From the NCBI GenBank assembly GCA_031294825.1, contig JAUMPM010000008.1:1-28781 (forward strand): a stretch of DNA of 28,781 bases, written 5' to 3'. This document shows positions 15,527 to 25,266 of this stretch, piece after piece; position 1 is the first letter of the stretch; each line of letters starts with the position of its first letter. Source of the stretch: Collinsella sp. Its GTDB lineage: Bacteria; Actinomycetota; Coriobacteriia; Coriobacteriales; Coriobacteriaceae. Below the pieces are notes generated by a model. The model saw only the letters and a program-made list of their open reading frames with translations. It was not told the origin of the DNA and ran no database searches. A program made the translations under genes and the position numbers.

Positions 15527-16102
15527 ATGTCCACGTCACAAAGCCAGAAAAAAGAAGCCATCGCCCAGGCGGCCGAGCAGGAGCTCACATCGCTTGCGGT
15601 CCGTGGCGTGCGTATCGCGGGCAACGCGTGCTCGCCGATCGTGCTGGTCAAAGGCGATTTGGACGAGGCCGAGCGTTCGGGTGGCGAGCTTGCCGCCGGC
15701 CCGGATGGCGCGGCGTTGCGCAAGGCGCTTGGGGCCATCGGCTACGCGCCCGAGGATTTTTGCGTGCTGGCAAGCGTCGCCGGCGTGGGTGACGGGGCGG
15801 TCGCGGTGGGCGAGACTCTGCCGTGCGAGCTGTTCCGTGAGGCGCTTGAGGCTTTGGACCCCGAGGCGGTGCTACTGCTCGACAACAACGCGGCTGACGC
15901 CATGCGCGAGACCTACGCCGATATGCTCGTGGCGATCGATGACTTCGACACCGCCATGCTCAAGCCCGGCTTGGTCGCCCATGTGCAGGGTCGCCGCGTG
16001 CTCGCGCTCGACGGTTTTGAGGCGGCGCTCACTGACAAAGCCGCCAAGCAGCGCATGTGGGCATACATCAAGCAACTGACCCCGGCAGCCGCTCCGCTGT
16101 AG
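15527..16102 (+). CDS. Uncharacterised protein, possibly a degenerate uracil-DNA glycosylase fold
   Basis: A 191-residue alpha/beta protein. The start at 15527 follows GGAGAGCGC; an ATG at 15497 lacks such a site. The order of segments resembles the family 4/5 uracil-DNA glycosylase layout: GGELAAGPDGAALRKALGAIGYAPEDFCVLASV, then a helix and DPEAVLLLDNNAADAM, then a late strand and KQRMWAYIKQL. However, the catalytic acidic GEAPG motif, the four iron-sulfur cysteines and the HPS motif of active enzymes are absent. This is weak profile-style recognition by eye; a different Rossmann-like fold is possible. No neighbour suggests a role. Confidence 0.6.
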   Translation: MSTSQSQKKEAIAQAAEQELTSLAVRGVRIAGNACSPIVLVKGDLDEAERSGGELAAGPDGAALRKALGAIGYAPEDFCVLASVAGVGDGAVAVGETLPCELFREALEALDPEAVLLLDNNAADAMRETYADMLVAIDDFDTAMLKPGLVAHVQGRRVLALDGFEAALTDKAAKQRMWAYIKQLTPAAAPL

Positions 16103-16166
16103 CGGATTGGCGCCGGCGAGCGATTGTCTGGCGGGCAAGGCACGCCTCGAGATCGGCGCCGCACTT

Positions 16167-17444
16167 CTACATCACAGCGCGCAGCTCAAACCGATCGCCG
16201 TTAATGCGGAACTGACAGTTGCCGTTCATGCGCTCCACGGCAAGTTTGATGCTCTTGGTGCCAAAGCCGTGGCCCGCATGCCGGGTCACGGGCATGCCGT
16301 CGACCATGCGCGGCGCGCGGTCAAACGTGTTGGAAACTAACAGCAGCAGCTGGCCGTCCTCTAATCGCAGGTCAAAGTCGACGAATCGCTTTCCTTGGGG
16401 TGCGGCGCTTGCGGCGGTGATAGCGTTTTCCAAGGCATTTGAGAGCACGCTAAACAGGTCGGCGTCACCTACGTGGATGGTTTCGGGTACGGCGGCGCGC
16501 AGGTTGGCGGTAATGCCGTTTCTATTGATATCCGAGTTAAATGACGAAAGCGCGATGTTTACGGTCTCGTTGGCACAGAAGCGGCGTACGGCGGTGCGGT
16601 CGCCGGCTTCGCAGAGTTCGTCGATGCGTTTGAGCGCCTCGTCGGTGTGGCCCTCCTCAATTAAAGCGGCCAGGCCGCGTAGGAAGTGGCGCATATCGTG
16701 GCGAAGAATCGACAGCTCGCGCCCAGATTGACGCCAGGCCTCGAGCTCTTTAATGGCGGCGCTGTCGCGGGTTTCGAGCATCCAGCGCTCTCGCTCGGCG
16801 GTTTCCTTTTCTTCGTATTCGCGCAGGTAAACGGCAAGAAACATAAGATAGAAGGCACAGAGCGCAAATGCCAAAAACTCAACCGTTACCACCGAGCCCG
16901 AGTGGAACAGCGTGGTGTAGACGTTGGTGGCATAGTCAAAGACGTAATAGACGAGCGGCAGGATTAAAAGGATGCCCAGCTCGGTGGTGCTTTTAATCGC
17001 CAAGCGCGGACCGATGTCGCCGGCCCAATGCAATAGGACGGCAAAGACGGCGAGTGTGGTCGCAATACGCGCCAGATAGTACGCGATCTGCGAATCGGTT
17101 GCGGCAAAGGCGGCGATGCCCATCCAATTGCTGAACTGGCAGCTCAGATAGGCGCTGGTAATGCCGAGCACGGCAAGCAGCGGGCTCAGGCGGTAGCGCG
17201 CGCACAAATAGATGACGAGCGGCAGATGCACGACGAGCGGATATACCTGGCGGGCGAAAAGCTCGCCGCCGACGGCATTGGCGAGGCCAAATGCGCATCC
17301 AGTTACGGCACCGACCAGCACCAGTTCAAGCGCATGACGCCGGTTGATCTCGATACCGCACAGCGCCGCCGAGGCAAAGACGCCAAAGAGCAGCGTCGTG
17401 GCGTGGTGGATTGCCCAAAGGACCATTTCGACCGAGGAGGCCAT
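16167..17444 (-). CDS. GHKL sensor histidine kinase (AgrC/LytS-like)
   Basis: A 425-residue membrane kinase. About six hydrophobic segments fill residues 5-205, followed by a coiled coil (EYEEKETAERERWMLETRDSAAIKELEAW). The phosphoacceptor region is SILRHDMRHFLRGL with H249 the likely site. The ATPase domain has the N box SNALENAITAA and a glycine motif GHGFGTKSI. Such kinases usually sense peptides or cell-surface signals and phosphorylate a LytTR-type regulator. Its ATG shares one base with the stop of the response regulator (TGATG), so the two are translationally coupled. The signal is unknown; no peptide precursor gene is visible nearby. Confidence 0.9.
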   Translation of the reverse strand: MASSVEMVLWAIHHATTLLFGVFASAALCGIEINRRHALELVLVGAVTGCAFGLANAVGGELFARQVYPLVVHLPLVIYLCARYRLSPLLAVLGITSAYLSCQFSNWMGIAAFAATDSQIAYYLARIATTLAVFAVLLHWAGDIGPRLAIKSTTELGILLILPLVYYVFDYATNVYTTLFHSGSVVTVEFLAFALCAFYLMFLAVYLREYEEKETAERERWMLETRDSAAIKELEAWRQSGRELSILRHDMRHFLRGLAALIEEGHTDEALKRIDELCEAGDRTAVRRFCANETVNIALSSFNSDINRNGITANLRAAVPETIHVGDADLFSVLSNALENAITAASAAPQGKRFVDFDLRLEDGQLLLLVSNTFDRAPRMVDGMPVTRHAGHGFGTKSIKLAVERMNGNCQFRINGDRFELRAVM

Positions 17445-18166
17445 CAGTGTCTCCCACCCTCAAAGCGAACCGCAAAGTAGGCGTCTTGGAATCCCTGCTT
17501 GCAGCTGCGCGAAAGCGGGATGCACGCACCCGAGCGCATGACGATGTCCGTGCGGTCAAAGTGATCGATATTGCGCAGGTTGACCTGGTAGCTGCGGTGG
17601 CATTTAAAGAAGGTGGCATTTTGCGCCAAACGGTCCTCGACGCTGCGGAACGATTTGAGTGCCTCGATATCGCGTCCGTCGCGCAGGTGGAAGACCACGT
17701 GCTTGTTGCGCGCCTCGGCATATTCGATGTCGGACAGGCGCAGGGCGTGGTAGCCAAAGGACGTTTTGATTACGAGTTCGTCGGTTGCCGCCGGGCGCAC
17801 GCTCGAAAGCTCGTCGAGTAGCTGCGCCAGGCGTTCGTAAGTCACAGGCTTGAGCAGATAGTCGAAGGCGCGGACCTCGTAGGACTCCAGTGCAAACTCG
17901 GGCGATGAGGTGAGAAACACCAGACGCACGGCGGTATCGGCCTGGCGCAATTCGCGCGCGGTGTCCATGCCGTTGACGAGCGGCATGATCATATCGAGCA
18001 AGATGATGTCGGCGCGCGATGCGGCATGGCGGGCCAGCAGGTCCTCGCCGCGCGTGACGAGCGCAACATCGACCGCCGTGCCCGTCTCGCTCGACCAACG
18101 GTCGATCATCCGGTGCAGTCTATCTAGAAAAGCGACGTCGTCGTCGCAGGCAATAATCTTGAGCAT
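17444..18166 (-). CDS. LytTR-family response regulator
   Basis: A 240-residue regulator with an N-terminal receiver domain (acidic pocket CDDD at 7-10, phosphorylated D58 in IILLDMIMPLVNG, K in LLKPV) and a C-terminal LytTR DNA-binding domain (about 133-235, with FFKCHRSYQVNLRNIDHFDR). It pairs with the kinase directly downstream. LytTR regulators often control their own operon and cell-surface, competence or bacteriocin genes; no target can be named here. The start at 18166 has GGGGG upstream; the open frame extends to 18349 without a plausible start. The region 18170-18360 upstream shows no gene. Confidence 0.92.
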   Translation of the reverse strand: MLKIIACDDDVAFLDRLHRMIDRWSSETGTAVDVALVTRGEDLLARHAASRADIILLDMIMPLVNGMDTARELRQADTAVRLVFLTSSPEFALESYEVRAFDYLLKPVTYERLAQLLDELSSVRPAATDELVIKTSFGYHALRLSDIEYAEARNKHVVFHLRDGRDIEALKSFRSVEDRLAQNATFFKCHRSYQVNLRNIDHFDRTDIVMRSGACIPLSRSCKQGFQDAYFAVRFEGGRH

Positions 18167-18374
18167 TCTGAGCCCCCTTAGTAGTTCGATTTTGCCACAT
18201 TGGGTGCGGACCGCTCGCGGAGGCGTGTCCCATTTGCGCCCCACGTCGCGCAACTCGCGCCGAGCGGTATTGCGGTGGCGAAAGATGCCTCCTGCGCTAT
18301 CGAGAGCTCGGCTATCCTCGGCTTGCCAGTTCGAAAATGGACCTGCCACATGATTGAATCTTTATTTCAACTTT

Positions 18375-18426
18375 ACACCTAGGTTTACAGCTGTCTTGTC
18401 AGCTGTAAACCTAGGTGTCATACTAA
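18375..18426 (+). promoter_or_regulatory. NiaR-type operator overlapping the nad promoter
   Basis: A perfect 19-bp inverted repeat (18375-18393 with 18400-18418, arms ACACCTAGGTTTACAGCTG, 6-bp spacer) precedes nadA. TTGTCA (18396-18401) inside its centre can act as -35, with CATACT (18419-18424) as -10 at 17 bp, so a bound repressor would block polymerase. The last gene of this operon encodes NiaR, the natural candidate to bind it when niacin is present. Binding is inferred from position and symmetry. Confidence 0.75.
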
Positions 18427-18459
18427 AACCCCAAGATTCGCCAAAAGAGAGGGGCCTTG

Positions 18460-19485
18460 ATGGCACAGAGCGCGAACATGGATGCGTCGGAGCTTGCACG
18501 CGATATCGCGGCCGGCCTGGCATCGGCAACGACGGCAACGGAGCGTGCGGCACTGGTGCCCGCAGAGCTCGTCGAGGCCATTCAGCAACTAAAAACCCAA
18601 CGTGACGCGGTGATCCTGGCGCACTATTACGTGGCGCCCGAGGTGCAGGCCGTGGCTGATTACGTCGGCGACAGCTTCTACCTGGCCAAGCTCGCCAAGA
18701 GCCTGCCGCAGCAGACCATCGTGTTGTGCGGCGTGGAGTTTATGGGCGAGAGCGCCAAGCTGCTCAACCCCACCAAGACCGTGCTGCTGCCCGAGCCGGG
18801 CGCGGACTGTCCCATGGCGCACATGGTCAAGCACGAGACGGTCGACGCGGCGCGCGCCGAGTACGGCGACGACCTGGCTGTCGTCTGCTACGTCAACTCC
18901 ACGGTCGAGATCAAGAGCTGGAGCGACGTGTGCGTCACCAGCTCCAACGCCGTTAAGATCGTGTCCGAGCTGCCGCAGCAGCATGTCCTGTTCATTCCCG
19001 ATCAAAACCTGGGACGCTTCGTAGCCGAGCAGGTGCCGCAAAAGCACGTCATCCTCAACAACGGCTACTGCCCGCGCCATCACATCATCACCGTCGAGCA
19101 GATCGTCGACGCGACGGAGGCCCACCCCGACGCGCTCGTGCTGGCGCACCCCGAGTGCAAGGCCGACGTCCTGGCCGAGGCCGACTACATCGGCTCCACC
19201 GCCGGCATCATCAAGTATGCCGAGGAGTCCGACGCGAGCGAGTTCATTATCGTGACGGTCAGCGGCGTGCTCTACGAGCTCGAGCGCCGCTGCCAGGGCA
19301 CCGGCAAGAAGTTCTACTTCCCCGTGGTGCAGCCCACCTGCGTCAACATGGATCTCATCACGCTCGAAAAGCTCGTGCGCTGCCTGGAGACGGGCGAGGG
19401 CGAGGTGCAGATCGGCGTGTCGGACGAGGCTGCCGACCAGGCCAAACTCACGCTCGACCGCATGCTCGGGTACGCGGCGCGTTAG
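18460..19485 (+). CDS. nadA: Quinolinate synthase NadA
   Basis: A 341-residue iron-sulfur enzyme that condenses iminoaspartate with dihydroxyacetone phosphate to quinolinate, the second step of de novo NAD synthesis. Three [4Fe-4S] cysteines are in place: PGADCPMAHM (C117), HPECKADV and QPTCVNMD. The N-terminal VILAHYYVAPEVQ and AKLLNPTKTVLLPEP blocks are diagnostic. The ATG at 18460 is chosen because AGAGGGG precedes it; a TTG at 18457 is also possible. It heads a four-gene operon behind the palindromic operator. A 13-bp imperfect hairpin (19491-19521) separates it from nadB. Confidence 0.96.
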   Translation: MAQSANMDASELARDIAAGLASATTATERAALVPAELVEAIQQLKTQRDAVILAHYYVAPEVQAVADYVGDSFYLAKLAKSLPQQTIVLCGVEFMGESAKLLNPTKTVLLPEPGADCPMAHMVKHETVDAARAEYGDDLAVVCYVNSTVEIKSWSDVCVTSSNAVKIVSELPQQHVLFIPDQNLGRFVAEQVPQKHVILNNGYCPRHHIITVEQIVDATEAHPDALVLAHPECKADVLAEADYIGSTAGIIKYAEESDASEFIIVTVSGVLYELERRCQGTGKKFYFPVVQPTCVNMDLITLEKLVRCLETGEGEVQIGVSDEAADQAKLTLDRMLGYAAR

Positions 19486-19490
19486 AACGA

Positions 19491-19521
19491 TGTGACATGA
19501 GGGGCAGTCCCTTATGCCACA
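19491..19521 (+). repeat. Hairpin repeat between nadA and nadB
   Basis: TGTGACATGAGGG (19491-19503) pairs with CCCTTATGCCACA (19509-19521), with one GU pair and one mismatch, and a 5-nt loop. No T run follows, so it is more likely an mRNA-stability hairpin or a dispersed palindrome than a terminator. Confidence 0.45.
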
Positions 19522-19541
19522 TTACAAGGGAGAGGATTCCT

Positions 19542-20918
19542 GTGGAAACCAAACAATACCCCGACATGGAGTGCGACGTCGTTATTGCCGGCTGCGGCGT
19601 AGCTGGCTTGTACGCGGCTCTCAATCTGCCGACGAGCACGCGCGTGATCATGCTCTCCAAGGGCGCGGTCGATGAGTGCGATTCGATGCTCGCGCAGGGC
19701 GGCATCTGCGTGCTGCCCGAAGGCTCGGACTACGATGCCTTCTTTGAGGACACCATGCACGCCGGCCACTACGAGAACCGCCGCGAGAGCGTCGACATCA
19801 TGATTCGCTCGAGTCGCTCGGTCATCAACGACCTGCTAGCGATGGGCGTGGATTTTGAGCGCAAGGCCGACGGCAGCCTCAATTTTACCCGCGAGGGCGC
19901 GCACAGCCGTCCGCGCATTGCCTTCCATGCCGACATTACGGGCAAGGAGATCACGACCAAGCTGCTCCAGGCCGTTCGCAAGCTGGACAACGTGCAGATT
20001 TTGGAGCACGTGGCCATGACCGACATCCTGACCGCCGAGCGCGATGGCGCCACGGTGTGCACCGGCGTCGTCGCCGTAGCCGTGGACGAGGACAACTCGG
20101 TTCGCCCCGCCGACGAGCTGGCAAATGCCGCTGAGGGCGTGCATGCCGGTAAGCCGTTTAAGATCCATGCCCGCCACACGCTGTGGGCGACGGGTGGCAT
20201 TGGCGGCGTGTACGACCACTCGACCAACTACCCGCAGCTCACGGGCGACGCCTGCTACATCGCTCAGGAGCATGGCATTAAGATGGAGCACCTGGACTAC
20301 GTGCAGATCCATCCCACGGGCCTGTTCTCGCCGCAGCCGGGCCGCACCTTCCTGATCAGCGAGAGCTGCCGCGGCGAGGGCGCGATTTTGCTCAACGCCG
20401 CCGGCGAGCGCTTTACCGACGAGCTCCAGCCGCGCGATGTGGTCGCCGCCGCCATCCGCGAGCAGATGAAGCAGGACGGCACCGAGCACGAGTGGCTGAG
20501 CTTTGCCCCCGTCGAGCGCGACGTGGTGACCGGGCATTTTGCCAACATTCGCGCGCGCTGCCTTGAGGACGGTCGCGACATCCTGGACGAGCCCATTCCC
20601 GTTACGCCCACGCAGCACTACTTTATGGGCGGCGTGTGGGTAGACAGGGACGGCCGCACCTCGATGCCCGAGCTCTACGCCGCGGGCGAGACGGCTTGCA
20701 ACGGCGTGCACGGCAAGAACCGCCTTGCATCAAACAGCCTGCTCGAGGCGTTGGTCTGGGGTCGTCGCGCCGCGTGGTACATGCGCACCGGCGAGTCGCT
20801 GGCCGTGGAGCAGGCGGGCGATCCCGCGCTCGATGGCCGTCATCGCGCCCTGGGCGCCGACACCCTGGCAATCGATGATTTGGTCCGTGCCGCCGGCACG
20901 CAGGCCGTGGAGGAGTAG
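19542..20918 (+). CDS. nadB: L-aspartate oxidase NadB, short form
   Basis: A 458-residue flavoenzyme that oxidises aspartate to iminoaspartate, feeding NadA; in anaerobes fumarate can replace oxygen as acceptor. The FAD dinucleotide-binding motif VVIAGCGVAGLYAAL lies near the N-terminus. SKGAVDECDSMLAQGGI, the HPTGLF substrate block and GVHGKNRLASNSLLEALVWG are the conserved fumarate-reductase-family blocks. E. coli NadB is about 540 residues; this protein stops soon after the SNSLLEAL block, so the C-terminal three-helix domain is missing. The nadC start follows three bases later without frame disturbance, suggesting a natural short form. The GTG at 19542 has GGGAGAGGA upstream; an ATG at 19566 is the alternative. 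Confidence 0.93.
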   Translation: METKQYPDMECDVVIAGCGVAGLYAALNLPTSTRVIMLSKGAVDECDSMLAQGGICVLPEGSDYDAFFEDTMHAGHYENRRESVDIMIRSSRSVINDLLAMGVDFERKADGSLNFTREGAHSRPRIAFHADITGKEITTKLLQAVRKLDNVQILEHVAMTDILTAERDGATVCTGVVAVAVDEDNSVRPADELANAAEGVHAGKPFKIHARHTLWATGGIGGVYDHSTNYPQLTGDACYIAQEHGIKMEHLDYVQIHPTGLFSPQPGRTFLISESCRGEGAILLNAAGERFTDELQPRDVVAAAIREQMKQDGTEHEWLSFAPVERDVVTGHFANIRARCLEDGRDILDEPIPVTPTQHYFMGGVWVDRDGRTSMPELYAAGETACNGVHGKNRLASNSLLEALVWGRRAAWYMRTGESLAVEQAGDPALDGRHRALGADTLAIDDLVRAAGTQAVEE

Positions 20919-20921
20919 ACC

Positions 20922-21782
20922 ATGAATCCCATTACCATGAAGCTCGTCGTCGATGATCTGATTCTGCAGGCTCTGCGCGAGGACATTACGTTTGAGGACG
21001 TGAGCACGGCGAGCGTGTGCCCCACGGCGCGTCCCGCCACGGTGGAGCTTATCGCCAAGGCCGATGGCATCATCGCGGGCCTGGATGTGTTTGCTCGCAC
21101 CTTTGAGCTGCTGGATTCGCAGAGCACGGTGCTGCTCGACGTTTCCGATGGCGACGAGGTGCACGCCGGCGACCATGTGGGTCAGGTGCGCGGCGATGCG
21201 CGCGTGCTGCTTTCGGGTGAGCGCGTGGCACTCAACTACCTGCAGCGCATGAGCGGCATCGCTACCTACACGCACAGCATGGCCGCGGCGCTCCAGGGCA
21301 CCAAGACCGTGCTCGTCGACACGCGCAAGACCACACCGGGTATGCGTGTGTTTGAAAAGGCGGCGGTTGAGATTGGCGGCGGTAGCAACCACCGCTACAA
21401 CCTGTCGACGGCCGTCATGCTCAAGGACAACCACATCGATGCCGCCGGTGGCGTGGCGCGCGCGATCGAGATGGCGCGCGCCCATGCGTCGTTTACCACG
21501 ACGGTCGAGATCGAGTGCGAGAACCTGGACATGGTGCGCGAGGCCGTGGAGGCCGGTGCCGATATCATCATGTTCGACAACATGACCCATGACGACATGG
21601 CCGCCGCCATAGAGCTTATCGCCGGTCGTGCCAAGACCGAGTGCTCGGGCAACGTGGACGCCGGCAATATCCGCGCGCTCGCCGACCTGGGCGTTGACTT
21701 TATTAGCTCGGGGGCGCTGACGCACTCTGCGCCGATTCTCGACCTCTCGCTCAAGCACCTGCGTCTGTTGGACGGTAAATAA
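20922..21782 (+). CDS. nadC: Nicotinate-nucleotide pyrophosphorylase (quinolinate phosphoribosyltransferase) NadC
   Basis: A 286-residue enzyme converting quinolinate and PRPP to nicotinate mononucleotide, the last dedicated step of de novo NAD synthesis. Family blocks are clear: LREDITFEDVST, GERVALNYLQRMSGIAT, VDTRKTTPGMRVFEKAAVEIGGGSNHRYNLSTAVMLKDNH (arginine, lysine and histidine ligands), and IMFDNMTHDDM. It follows nadB by 3 bp, and its stop overlaps the niaR start by one base (TAATG). Confidence 0.96.
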   Translation: MNPITMKLVVDDLILQALREDITFEDVSTASVCPTARPATVELIAKADGIIAGLDVFARTFELLDSQSTVLLDVSDGDEVHAGDHVGQVRGDARVLLSGERVALNYLQRMSGIATYTHSMAAALQGTKTVLVDTRKTTPGMRVFEKAAVEIGGGSNHRYNLSTAVMLKDNHIDAAGGVARAIEMARAHASFTTTVEIECENLDMVREAVEAGADIIMFDNMTHDDMAAAIELIAGRAKTECSGNVDAGNIRALADLGVDFISSGALTHSAPILDLSLKHLRLLDGK

Positions 21783-22327
21783 TGGATGCCCGCGAGCGTC
21801 GCCGTGCCATCATGGGCGTGCTCGAGGGGGCTACGGAGCCCGTTTCGGGCAGCGCGCTTGCTCGCGAGGTGGGTGTGAGCCGCCAGATTGTCGTGCAAGA
21901 CATCGCCCTGCTGCGCGCCGATGGGCACGATATCGTGGCGACCAACCGTGGTTATGTGCTGCAGGAGGCCCCCAGCAGCCCCGCCGTGCCCACGCGCTTG
22001 GTCAAGGTTCGCCACAGCGTGGAGCAGGCAGGTGATGAGCTCACGAGTATCGTCGACGTGGGTGGTGCCGTGCTCAATGTAATCGTCAACCACCGCGTGT
22101 ATGGCAAGATCACAGCCGATCTGGACATTCGCAACCGTCGCGATGTTGAGCGCTACCTGCACGATATCGAGAGCGGCAAGAGCTTTCCACTACTAACGGT
22201 GACGAGCGGCTATCACTTCCATCGCATTGCGGCGGAGGACGAACAGACCCTCGACGAGATCGAGGCGATGCTCAAGGAAAAAGGCTACCTAGCAGACCTG
22301 ATGCCCTACGAAGACGATTTGTCCTAG
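21782..22327 (+). CDS. niaR: Niacin-responsive repressor NiaR (HTH + 3H domain)
   Basis: A 181-residue regulator. Residues 1-60 form a helix-turn-helix of the HTH_11 type (SGSALAREVGVSRQIVVQDIALLRADGHDI). The rest is a 3H domain named for three conserved histidine blocks, seen here as VRHSVEQ, VNHRVYG and SGYHFHRI. In Bacillus and Thermotoga relatives it binds nicotinic acid with a metal ion and represses NAD synthesis and niacin uptake genes. Its position as last gene of nadABC, one-base overlap with nadC, and the palindrome before nadA make autoregulation of this operon likely. Confidence 0.93.
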   Translation: MDARERRRAIMGVLEGATEPVSGSALAREVGVSRQIVVQDIALLRADGHDIVATNRGYVLQEAPSSPAVPTRLVKVRHSVEQAGDELTSIVDVGGAVLNVIVNHRVYGKITADLDIRNRRDVERYLHDIESGKSFPLLTVTSGYHFHRIAAEDEQTLDEIEAMLKEKGYLADLMPYEDDLS

Positions 22328-22345
22328 TCGACGCCGCATCTATAA

Positions 22346-22410
22346 GTTGCGGTGAAATAGTTCCTAAAATCGGCATCCAAGACATAAAACAGGAACTATT
22401 CCACCGCAAC
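22346..22410. terminator. Long hairpin after niaR
   Basis: GTTGCGGTGAAATAGTTCCT (22346-22365) pairs with 22391-22410 at 19 of 20 positions around a 25-nt loop. It lies 19 bp after the niaR stop and probably ends the nad operon message, although no long T run follows. It resembles the dispersed palindromes elsewhere in the window. Confidence 0.5.
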
Positions 22411-22449
22411 TGCCAAGGGTCCCGCTCCAAATTAGCTGCCCACACATGC

Positions 22450-22489
22450 AAAAGGAGGCCTCCGCGGCGATGCGGAGGCCTCCTTTTTT
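22450..22489. terminator. Bidirectional terminator between niaR and the ferredoxin gene
   Basis: A 16-bp perfect hairpin (22450-22465 with 22472-22487, core GGAGGCCTCCGC) with a run of T after the stem on the plus strand and the complementary A run giving T on the minus strand. It serves the convergent nad operon and ferredoxin gene. Confidence 0.9.
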
Positions 22490-22528
22490 GTGCACGGTGT
22501 ACTTTTGAGTGTGCAAGTGGGGGAGTTG

Positions 22529-22714
22529 TTACTCCTCGACGATCTCGGTGATCGCGCCAGCGGGGCAAGCGTCCTGGCAAGCGCCACAGGCGACGCAGGA
22601 GTCCTCGTCAGCGACGGTAGCGACGTCCTGGAGCTCCAGAACGCCAGCGGGGCAGGAGTCGACGCAAACGCCACAAGCGATGCACTCGTCGGCATCAATT
22701 ACGGGATGAGCCAT
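22529..22714 (-). CDS. 2[4Fe-4S] ferredoxin
   Basis: A 61-residue clostridial-type ferredoxin with two complete cluster motifs, CIACGVCVDSCPAG and CVACGACQDACPAG. Each gives three cysteines plus the CP cysteine that serves the other cluster. It is a low-potential one-electron carrier in the cytoplasm; partners in an anaerobe would include pyruvate:ferredoxin oxidoreductase and hydrogenase, neither in this window. The start at 22714 has AGAGAGGAA upstream; an upstream in-frame ATG at 22780 would add an unconserved tail. It is monocistronic. Confidence 0.95.
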   Translation of the reverse strand: MAHPVIDADECIACGVCVDSCPAGVLELQDVATVADEDSCVACGACQDACPAGAITEIVEE

Positions 22715-22936
22715 GGTAGTTTCCTCTCTGTTGACCGACGCTACAGACGATGCGCGCCGGTTTGATTCGGGCAAAAACATACCACGGGAGCGACCGTTTG
22801 CAATACCCTCTGGCCGGCATCTTCATACCGTTCGCCGAGTATGCCAAGGTTTACTAAAAAACGTGCAGGTGGGGCCGTTGAGCTGCGTAAATGTTAGCTA
22901 AAGGTGACTTGAAATATTGAGCTATTGAGCGCGCCT

Positions 22937-23108
22937 GCGGAAAGGGCATCCCGTTATTTGGCCGAAAAACGGGTCGCAGTTTCCGGTTGGGCCCGCTAGC
23001 GGAAACTGCGACCCGGTATCAGCTCTCAAAACGGGATACGGTTTCCGGTTGAGCCTTCAGACGGAAACTGCGACCCGGAATCCACGCTCAAACCGGGACG
23101 AGCTTTCC
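22937..23108. repeat. Cluster of palindromic (REP-like) units, cluster 2
   Basis: A 16-bp perfect hairpin pairs 22970-22985 (CGGGTCGCAGTTTCCG) with 23000-23015. Related units lie at 22938-22955, 23033-23047 and 23061-23077 and use the same words as cluster 1 at 7903-8073 (GGGTCGC or GGGATGC joined to TTTCCG). The cluster fills part of the 657-bp gap between the ferredoxin and dnaK genes; 22715-22936 shows no gene. Confidence 0.65.
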
Positions 23109-23221
23109 ACAAGGCAGCCCCAGGCGCCCCCGGACCCAAACCTCAGCCATCTCTACATAGATCTCGATAGATTTGCCGAGAACTCAATCAGCGCATCTAC
23201 CTGCGCATTTAAGAACCTAAA

Positions 23222-23300
23222 CTCTCAGCAATAAGAAATCTTATATGAATTGACTTAGATTTTGTATATTCCGGCCCATAAGGGGATACACTACATCCTG
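23222..23300 (+). promoter_or_regulatory. AT-rich dnaK promoter region
   Basis: This AT-rich island contains the dyad ATAAGAAATCTTAT (about 23230-23243), TTGACT (23250-23255) and TATATT (23265-23270). These hexamers are only 9 bp apart, so they cannot serve one promoter, and the exact -35/-10 pair is unclear. No full HAIR box (CTTGAGT-N7-ACTCAAG), the known HspR site, is visible; an isolated ACTCAA occurs near 23181. Confidence 0.4.
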
Positions 23301-23371
23301 AAAGACAAGCCGAAACACCGCGCGGCAGACCGCCGAGTCGGTGCAAACGCACAAGAGAGAGGGAATTTCTA

Positions 23372-25264
<1,893 letters not shown>

Positions 25265-25266
25265 TC

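Noticed and set aside
22937..23108. CRISPR array, suggested by repeated words in a non-coding gap
   Set aside because: Units are inverted and unevenly spaced with variable cores; there are no identical direct repeats with uniform spacers and no cas genes.
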